This document shows, one piece after another, positions 32,757 to 38,134 of a DNA stretch of 38,134 bases. This stretch comes from Spirochaetaceae bacterium. GTDB taxonomy: Bacteria > Spirochaetota > Spirochaetia > DSM-27196 > SLAA01. The notes beneath the pieces were generated by a model, which ran no database searches, was not told the origin of the DNA, and was given only the letters and a program-made list of their open reading frames with translations. Made by a program: the position numbers and the translations under genes. The stretch lies in NCBI GenBank assembly GCA_007695055.1, contig REEM01000114.1:1-38134 (forward strand), given 5' to 3'. Position 1 is the stretch's first letter. Every line of letters begins with the position of its first letter.

Positions 32757-33881
32757 TTAAGCGAACTTGTCAAAGTAGATCGCTTCCTCAGCCATGTCGT
32801 TATCGCGCATGACACTCATGCAGGCATCAAGCATTCCAGGGCTACCACAGAGATAGCCTTCCTTTGGTACCTCGGTAGAGATCTTTTCCTTGAGATAGTT
32901 GTCAAGCACCTCGGTGATGAGCCCGGTCGCACCTTGCCAGTCTGTGCCGGGTTCCGGTTCCGAGAGCGCTGGAACAAAATGGAAGCGTTCATATTGTGAG
33001 TCGAGTTCTCTGAGTTCATCGAGATAAAACATGTCTTTCTCGGTACGCGCGCCAAAGAAGTACCAGATGTCACGCTTCTCGAAAAGTCCATTCTCAATTC
33101 CTTGGTAAAAAATAGACTTGAAGGGCGCCATCCCGGAGCCGCCAGCCACGCAGATCATAGTCGCTTCGGTATCTCTAACGTAGAAATCGCCAAAAGGTCC
33201 AACGATGTTGATCTTCTCTCCTTCCTCGAGCCGCTCATGTACGTAGGTAGTTACAATACCACCGGGTACCAAGCGAATAAGGAACTCGGCATGATTCTTA
33301 TCACTCGGCTTAGAGGACATGGAGTAGGCGCGTTGAGTCCGTTCCTTGATTTTGTCGTACGGAGGTACCTCAAACTGGCCATACTGACCAGCTCGAAAAC
33401 TAATTTCTTCACCACCAAGGGAGACATAGACTTCTTTAATGTCGTGCGTCAGGTCTCGGATGCGTTCGATTGTGCCGCTGTATTTCTTAATGTTAAATAG
33501 GTATTCCGGGACATCAATGCCAACATCGGCCTTAAGCTTAATCTGGCACGAAAGGCGAATGTTCTGCTCCATTTGTTTCTCGTCCAGATAGGGGAGCTCG
33601 GTTGGCAGATGCGGGCCAACATCACTGTTGACCTTAACCTTGCACTCGCCACAGCTTCCGCGGCCACCGCAGGCTGAAGGGATATAGATTCCACTTTCGG
33701 CGAGGGTCACCAGCATGTTGGCGCCACCTTTGACGTCGAGTTTTTTGGAGCCTTGATTAATGTCAATTACGACATCTCCGTAATCGTTTACGAAGCGATC
33801 TGTGATGGAGATTAGTGCGGCAAGACCTGCACTCATTCCCGCAATGACTAGCGGGGCTACCAGAAAGGCTGTTGGATCCAC
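32757..33881 (-). CDS. nqrF: Na+-translocating NADH:quinone reductase subunit F
   Basis: Electron-input subunit: NADH reduces FAD, then a 2Fe-2S centre passes electrons into the complex. A single N-terminal membrane helix (about 5-27) is followed by a ferredoxin domain with C71, C77, C80 and C112, then an FNR-type domain: RAYSMSS for FAD, CVAGGSGMAPFKS and YLCGSPGMLDAC for NADH. At 374 residues it is about 30 shorter than the Vibrio protein. The GTG start is supported by AAGGAGG five bases upstream. It is 25 bp after nqrE. Confidence 0.95.
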   Translation of the reverse strand: MDPTAFLVAPLVIAGMSAGLAALISITDRFVNDYGDVVIDINQGSKKLDVKGGANMLVTLAESGIYIPSACGGRGSCGECKVKVNSDVGPHLPTELPYLDEKQMEQNIRLSCQIKLKADVGIDVPEYLFNIKKYSGTIERIRDLTHDIKEVYVSLGGEEISFRAGQYGQFEVPPYDKIKERTQRAYSMSSKPSDKNHAEFLIRLVPGGIVTTYVHERLEEGEKINIVGPFGDFYVRDTEATMICVAGGSGMAPFKSIFYQGIENGLFEKRDIWYFFGARTEKDMFYLDELRELDSQYERFHFVPALSEPEPGTDWQGATGLITEVLDNYLKEKISTEVPKEGYLCGSPGMLDACMSVMRDNDMAEEAIYFDKFA

Positions 33882-33906
33882 TCATTCCTCCTTAGGAACA
33901 ACGGGC

Positions 33907-34500
33907 TTATTGTACCGGCAGCATGCCGCCGAAGCCGATAAAGGCCATAGCCATAAAACCAATTGTGATAACCGTAATGCCTGGGCCTTTGAGACCGGCT
34001 GGCACTGGCGCTTTTTCTACCCGGCGCCGGATTGCGGCCAGCAGCATAATTGCGAGCCACCACCCCAGCCCGGAGCCTAGCCCGTAGGTCAGGGACTGCA
34101 CAAAACTATACTGACGTATCTCCATGAAAAGAGAGACACCAAGAATTGCGCAGTTGACGGTGATGAGTGGCAGGAAAATGCCCAAGGTTATGTAGAGTCT
34201 CGGTGATACACGGTCAATGATCATTTCAATGATCTGCACGATTGAGGCAATTACAACAATGAAGATAATGTAGCGCAAGTATTCAAGGCCGAGGGGTACC
34301 AGCACCAGGTTGTACACAACCCAGTTCATTCCGGCTGTGACAAAAAGAACCAAGGTCACAGCTAAACCAAGGCCGTTTGAGCTCTTCATGTCTTTGGAGA
34401 TAGAGATGAATGAGCACATACCCAGGAAGTTTGCCAAGAGAATATTGCTGGTAAAGATTGAAGCCACAAACAGCGCCATAGGGTTAATTTCGGGACTCAT
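33907..34500 (-). CDS. nqrE: Na+-translocating NADH:quinone reductase subunit E
   Basis: Integral inner-membrane subunit with six hydrophobic segments over 197 residues, pairing with NqrD in the membrane. Family-specific stretches are visible: NILLANFLGMCSFI near the N-terminus, with the Cys that coordinates the intramembrane Fe centre, LGIFLPLITVNCAILGVSLF with the second such Cys, and GLGWWLAI. Its length matches Vibrio NqrE. The ATG overlaps the nqrD stop by 4 bp (ATGA). Confidence 0.95.
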   Translation of the reverse strand: MSPEINPMALFVASIFTSNILLANFLGMCSFISISKDMKSSNGLGLAVTLVLFVTAGMNWVVYNLVLVPLGLEYLRYIIFIVVIASIVQIIEMIIDRVSPRLYITLGIFLPLITVNCAILGVSLFMEIRQYSFVQSLTYGLGSGLGWWLAIMLLAAIRRRVEKAPVPAGLKGPGITVITIGFMAMAFIGFGGMLPVQ

Positions 34501-35114
34501 ACTACCGGCTCTCCTTGTTTGATCATGATGGACTTGGCGATCCAGATGAGGATCCCGAGCAAGAAAAACGCACTTGGTGGCAGTACCATGATAATCCAGG
34601 GTTCAAAGCCGTTGGGCATAACCTGGTACCCAAACAGGGTTCCAAACCCCAAGAGCTCACGGACAAGGGCAATGGCCAAAAGCACACCCATATAACCAAG
34701 GCCGGAGGTGAGTCCGTCCCAGATAGATATAAGAGGAGGGTTGGACTGAGCAAATGCCTCGGCACGGCCCATAATAATACAGTTGGTAATGATAAGCCCG
34801 ACATAAGGACCGAGGGCCCGGCTTATGTCCGGTAGATAGGCGCGCAGGAGTATATCTACGATAATGACGTAGAACGCGATAATAAGTGTTTGGACCATCA
34901 TGCGCACCTTCCGCGGCATAAAGGACTTCACAAGTGAAACTGTGAGATTACTCATTGCAGTTACACCAACTACGCCTAGCGTCATAATCCAGGTGTTCAC
35001 CAAGAGGTTAGTAACAGCTAGCGCGGAGCAGATTCCCAGCACCTGCATGAAAATTGGATTGCTTGTCCAAACATTGTCTTTAAGTATTACGGTAGGTGTT
35101 GCTACGTCACTCAT
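34497..35114 (-). CDS. nqrD: Na+-translocating NADH:quinone reductase subunit D
   Basis: Integral inner-membrane subunit of 205 residues with about six hydrophobic helices, homologous to NqrE in inverted topology. Characteristic stretches are VGVTAMSNLTVSLV, GLIITNCIIMGRAEAF with the Fe-ligand Cys, and NPPLISIWDGLTSGLGY. The start overlaps nqrC by 4 bp and the end overlaps nqrE by 4 bp, so the three are translated in series. Confidence 0.95.
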   Translation of the reverse strand: MSDVATPTVILKDNVWTSNPIFMQVLGICSALAVTNLLVNTWIMTLGVVGVTAMSNLTVSLVKSFMPRKVRMMVQTLIIAFYVIIVDILLRAYLPDISRALGPYVGLIITNCIIMGRAEAFAQSNPPLISIWDGLTSGLGYMGVLLAIALVRELLGFGTLFGYQVMPNGFEPWIIMVLPPSAFFLLGILIWIAKSIMIKQGEPVV

Positions 35115-35719
35115 TGTTCACCTCCGAGAACCGGAAGCAGTTCTTCCAGGCTGTTGTTGATAATGCGTCTCATAGAGGTACTTGTTCCGGTAGCCCCGGT
35201 AATTCGGTCAACTCGGCCACTGTCCGGGTCAAAGTCTCCCTCGCCTGGCTGTTCATTAAACTGAATGCTGCCGTTGATAATGAGCTTCTCACGAAACTGA
35301 CGCGTGAACCAGTCTTCGTCAATGCGTCCGCCGAGCCCTGGAGTTTCATTGTGTTCGAGAATTTCAAGTCCAAGCAGGCGCTCGCCATTACCTTGAACTC
35401 CCAGGACGGCACGGATGGTTCCCCAGACGCCGCTCCCTGATACTTCCTTGGCGTACCGAGTATCACCCTCAAACTCGAGCTGGAGAAGCGTCACACCGTT
35501 TGACTCAAGCTCTTCAACCATGTCAAATATCTCGGCAACCTGCTCTTCGGTGTCATACGGGATATTCATGGCGGTCAGAATGGCTCGCTGTCGCCGAATC
35601 TGCTGATTAAAGCGAACCTGTTCCACCGTCATGGCGTTGGCCCCGGCAAGCAGGGCGACAAATATAAAGGCTACAACGAAGGTGAAGACAACCGTGTAGC
35701 CGAAACCTTGTTTGTTCAT
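35111..35719 (-). CDS. nqrC: Na+-translocating NADH:quinone reductase subunit C
   Basis: Periplasm-facing subunit that carries covalently bound FMN. One N-terminal membrane helix (about 8-28) precedes the soluble FMN-binding domain. The flavinylation motif reads TGAT (174-177), so FMN should be attached to T177. At 202 residues it is shorter than Vibrio NqrC (about 257) and closer in size to RnfG. Attachment needs an ApbE flavin transferase, which is not encoded in this window. SD AGGAGGAG precedes the ATG; nqrB stops 12 bp upstream. Confidence 0.93.
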   Translation of the reverse strand: MNKQGFGYTVVFTFVVAFIFVALLAGANAMTVEQVRFNQQIRRQRAILTAMNIPYDTEEQVAEIFDMVEELESNGVTLLQLEFEGDTRYAKEVSGSGVWGTIRAVLGVQGNGERLLGLEILEHNETPGLGGRIDEDWFTRQFREKLIINGSIQFNEQPGEGDFDPDSGRVDRITGATGTSTSMRRIINNSLEELLPVLGGEQ

Positions 35720-35731
35720 AGAGAACTCCTC

Positions 35732-36676
35732 CTAAGTCGTGGCACCAACGTCGGCAGCCTTGGCCTTGGCGCGACGCTTGAGGCCGTTAAAGATTTCGTC
35801 TAACAGCGAGGCAAAGGTGTTGCCGACCAAAAGGCCAAAGCTGGTGCCTTCTGGAAAGTCGGCGAAGGTACGTACCAGCACTGTGACTAACCCAACGATA
35901 ACACCATAAACGAACTGAGAGTTACTGTTTTTCGGTGCACTTACCGGGTCGGTGACCATGAAGACGGTTACGTACATCAAGCTTCCCGACATCAGAGCAT
36001 AGTGCGGCACCAGGCTGGTCGTAATGCCAGCGTAGTACATCAAGGCAGTGAAAGCGGCGGCACTAACTATGGTGGAGAGCATGAGTCGCCAGTTTGCTGT
36101 CTTGGTCACCAGTAGGTAAGCGCCAGCGAGCAGGATAAGAAGCACCGAGGCCTCACCCATGGAGCTGGCATGAAACCCAAGAAACAGATCTGTTAACGCA
36201 GGAAGCTCCCCTTCGGCGAGCATTCCCAATGGAGTAGCCGCACTCACGGCATCTGCCGACATTGCGTCAGCCATACCAGCGCCGAAGCCGCCTGGCTCTG
36301 CCCAACGGGTCATCAGTATGCTTGGAAATGATATCCAGATGAACATCCGACCTGCAATAGCCGGGTTAAAGATATTGCGTCCGAATCCGCCGTAGATTCC
36401 TTTTGCTATAGCAACCGCAAATACAATTCCTACAACGGCAGTCCAGAGCGGAATGGTAGCGGGAAGAGCCAAGACATAAATGCCACAGGTCACCAAGACT
36501 GCTTCACTTACTTTCTTGTTGCGACTCTTCTCAATGATGTATTCAGTGAGAATACCAGCTGCAAAAACAACCGCCGTAAGCAGTAATACCCGCAGCCCGT
36601 ATTGGTATATAGCGAAGAGAAAGAGGGGCGAGAGAGCGTAGAGCACTCGTCGCATTATTGGTTGTTTCTGAAACAC
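35732..36676 (-). CDS. nqrB: Na+-translocating NADH:quinone reductase subunit B, short form
   Basis: Multi-helix membrane subunit that carries a covalent FMN and riboflavin in the Na+ pathway. Family stretches include GGFGRNIFNPAIAGRMF (96-112) and VFMVTDPVSAPKNSN (238-252). The flavinylation motif reads SAAT (145-148) instead of the usual SGAT, with T148 as the expected FMN site. At 314 residues it lacks most of the roughly 100-residue N-terminal part of Vibrio NqrB and is RnfD-sized; the Nqr identity comes mainly from linked nqrF. The GTG start has GAGGAGG upstream. It is the first gene of the cluster; no nqrA precedes it. Confidence 0.9.
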   Translation of the reverse strand: MFQKQPIMRRVLYALSPLFLFAIYQYGLRVLLLTAVVFAAGILTEYIIEKSRNKKVSEAVLVTCGIYVLALPATIPLWTAVVGIVFAVAIAKGIYGGFGRNIFNPAIAGRMFIWISFPSILMTRWAEPGGFGAGMADAMSADAVSAATPLGMLAEGELPALTDLFLGFHASSMGEASVLLILLAGAYLLVTKTANWRLMLSTIVSAAAFTALMYYAGITTSLVPHYALMSGSLMYVTVFMVTDPVSAPKNSNSQFVYGVIVGLVTVLVRTFADFPEGTSFGLLVGNTFASLLDEIFNGLKRRAKAKAADVGATT

Positions 36677-36986
36677 GATTCCTCCTCAATGTGATTCTTA
36701 AACCTATTTAGTTATTCGTTCGCAAGACTCACGGGATACGTAGCTGAGGCTCCCGCGAACCAAAAGTAATATAGTGTGGTAGAAAAGTATAGTATTGTAC
36801 TGGGTGAACTTTGGTCTCTGCCGTTGTGTTTTTCCCGCTACTATTGTTACATTAAGCGTGTTGTTCTTACAAGACCGCATCAGAGGTTTCTTGGCGCTTA
36901 GTACGGAGGAGTTGCTCAACTGAGTGCCGCTTTGCCCCTTTGCCTTGCAGAACTTCACATCTCGCGCTGCATCCGGAGGAGGATTT
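36677..36986. other. Divergent AT-rich intergenic region between nqrB and the PPOX-fold gene
   Basis: 310 bp without a convincing gene. Several AT-rich blocks could be -10 boxes for nqr (TATACT at 36791-36786 and TATATT at 36773-36768 on the minus strand), but none has a good -35 at the right distance. A plus-strand GTG at 36924 could extend the next gene, with GGAGGAG 12 bases before it; the ATG at 36987 is better. Both operons must be expressed from this segment. Confidence 0.5.
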
Positions 36987-37427
36987 ATGGAAATTAAGCA
37001 GATGTTTGAAAGCTTGGAACGCATTCTAGAAAAATCAAAGATTGCGACGCTCAGTACTATCAGGTCCAATGGATACCCGAGCATGCGCTGGATGACACCG
37101 GCACTGTTACGGGGGCAGACAGGCTTTCTGTATGCGGTTAGCTCCTCGGAGTTTGCCTGGACTCAAAGCCTTGCCGAGAATCCTCAGGTGGAATGGATGA
37201 TTCAGACCGCACCGCTCCAGGAAATCATGCATGTGAACGGTCGCATGCAAGTTATTGATAATCCGGCACTACGGGCCGATGTGCAGGAGGCCATAGGCGG
37301 CTTCTTGCAAACGTTCTGGAAGAATATTCCAGACGAATCTAGCCTCATTGTACTAGAAACGGTTATAGAAGGAATGACCTACTTTCGCCCCACTGTTGGC
37401 GAGAAGGTTTCGGTGACGATATCGTAG
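36987..37427 (+). CDS. Pyridoxamine 5'-phosphate oxidase-fold flavin protein
   Basis: A 146-residue cytoplasmic protein with the split-barrel flavin-binding fold: KIATLSTIRSNGYPSMRWM (residues about 18-36) and the paired strands GFLYAVSSSEFAWTQSL and PQVEWMIQ follow the general-stress FMN-binding family rather than true PdxH. A likely role is a small FMN- or F420-dependent reductase or stress protein; the substrate is unknown. ATG 36987 is preceded by GGAGGAGG at 36975-36982. It is followed after 62 bp by pdhA on the same strand, possibly with its own promoter. Confidence 0.82.
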   Translation: MEIKQMFESLERILEKSKIATLSTIRSNGYPSMRWMTPALLRGQTGFLYAVSSSEFAWTQSLAENPQVEWMIQTAPLQEIMHVNGRMQVIDNPALRADVQEAIGGFLQTFWKNIPDESSLIVLETVIEGMTYFRPTVGEKVSVTIS

Positions 37428-37489
37428 CGTGACCATCTGTGGTAAAGTCTATGAAATAGATAAGGATAACAAGAGAAGAGGTATTCTGA

Positions 37490-38134
37490 ATGGGAAAATT
37501 GGACGGATATAAAAAGGATCAACTAGTTGCAATGCTACGCGACATGCTGATCATACGCCGTTTCGAAGAGAAGGCGGCCCAGGCCTACGGGCTGAAAAAA
37601 ATTGGTGGCTTTTGCCATCTGTACAACGGACAAGAGGGCGTGGTGGTTGGTGCGGTAGCCGCGCTGGACATGAAGAAGGACTACTTGCTTACCGCCTACC
37701 GCGACCACGGGCACGCATTGGCTACCGGTATGGATCCGAAAGTGATTATGGCCGAGCTCTATGGTAAAGAGGCGGGTTGCTCACGTGGAAAAGGCGGCTC
37801 AATGCATATGTTTGATGTAGAGAAACACATGCTTGGGGGTAACGGTATTGTCGGCGGCCAGATCCCGGTAGCTACCGGAGTTGCCTTTATGCAGATGTAC
37901 AAAAAGACCGGGGGCGTGACGCTCTGCTTCTTTGGAGACGGTGCTATTCACCAAGGTGCATTTCACGAGTCTGCCAACCTGGCATCAATCTGGAACTTAC
38001 CGGTGATCTACATCGTTGAGAACAACCATTTTGGCATGGGTACCGCAGTGAAGCGGGTTTCGGCCGTTGAGGACTTTGATGTTAAGGCTAAGGGCTACAA
38101 CATGACGGGAACCACGGTGGACGGTATGGATGTA
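37490..38134 (+). CDS. pdhA: Pyruvate dehydrogenase E1 component alpha subunit (partial)
   Basis: Thiamine-diphosphate subunit that decarboxylates pyruvate in the pyruvate dehydrogenase complex. The first 215 codons are in the window and the frame runs off the right edge; the family is usually about 320-360 residues. The TPP motif starts at GDG (149-151) and ends at ENN (177-179). The RDHGHALATG and CSRGKGGSMHMFD segments are typical of E1-alpha. A related acetoin dehydrogenase alpha subunit is the main alternative, to be settled by the genes that follow. The ATG has a GA-rich Shine-Dalgarno (GAGAAGAGG) about 8 bases upstream. Confidence 0.92.
   Translation, partial: MGKLDGYKKDQLVAMLRDMLIIRRFEEKAAQAYGLKKIGGFCHLYNGQEGVVVGAVAALDMKKDYLLTAYRDHGHALATGMDPKVIMAELYGKEAGCSRGKGGSMHMFDVEKHMLGGNGIVGGQIPVATGVAFMQMYKKTGGVTLCFFGDGAIHQGAFHESANLASIWNLPVIYIVENNHFGMGTAVKRVSAVEDFDVKAKGYNMTGTTVDGMDV

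Overview
The window is about 38 kb of dense bacterial chromosome from a moderately GC-rich organism. Several features suggest a free-living spirochaete, probably in the Spirochaetales. These are an Nqr cluster with a short, RnfD-sized NqrB, a sigma-like protein tightly coupled to rdgB, several signal-peptide and lipoprotein genes with no general bacterial counterpart that I recognise, and a RarA protein with a long C-terminal extension. That taxonomic call is inference from gene content; there is no rRNA here. No prophage genes, insertion sequences, integrases or CRISPR arrays were found.

Layout. 1-652: a terminator from an upstream gene, a palindromic element whose ends copy the 3' end of the neighbouring tRNA-Leu(GAG), the tRNA with promoter and terminator, then repeat-rich DNA ahead of mgsA. 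653-2466: methylglyoxal synthase with an apparent CTG start, overlapping a gene for an exported, catalytically degenerate beta-lactamase-fold protein. 2542-7707 (minus strand): an exported protein, a DHH phosphoesterase, the sigma-like protein, rdgB and pepF, with an elaborate set of short repeats upstream of the sigma-like gene. 7821-12073 (minus): tig-clpP-clpX-argF, the protein-folding and proteolysis genes. 12156-12801: tRNA genes His, Arg, Lys, Leu and Gly, ending in a strong terminator. 12928-15207: the RarA fusion. 15291-18460 (plus): an exported protein coupled to a BamB-like propeller lipoprotein. 18568-19695: a coiled-coil protein, with 21-bp repeats at the junction. 19816-20217: msrB.

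20214-27358 (minus) is a long probable operon: TPR lipoprotein, exported protein, SH3-like lipoprotein, ABC-F ATPase, exonuclease III and a LON-domain protein. 27488-28030 is a small membrane protein on the plus strand. 28054-32208 (minus) carries a REC-PAS-GGDEF-EAL protein, aroK, aroC and a zinc-ribbon membrane protein. 32268-36676 (minus) is nqrBCDEF plus an unknown gene; nqrA, nqrM and apbE are absent here. The right end holds a pyridoxamine-phosphate-oxidase-fold protein and the start of a pyruvate dehydrogenase E1-alpha gene.

How the genes fit together. The window is mostly housekeeping: carbon overflow (mgsA, pdhA), sodium-pumping respiration (nqr), protein quality control (tig, clpPX, pepF, msrB), nucleotide-pool and DNA repair functions (rdgB, xthA, rarA), arginine and aromatic synthesis, and envelope lipoproteins of unknown role. 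I see no clear defence or secretion system. The best candidates for undescribed biology are the tRNA-mimicking palindrome at the left end, the repeat cluster upstream of the sigma-like gene, the RarA-extension fusion, the beta-lactamase-fold pseudoenzyme and the nqrA-less Nqr locus.
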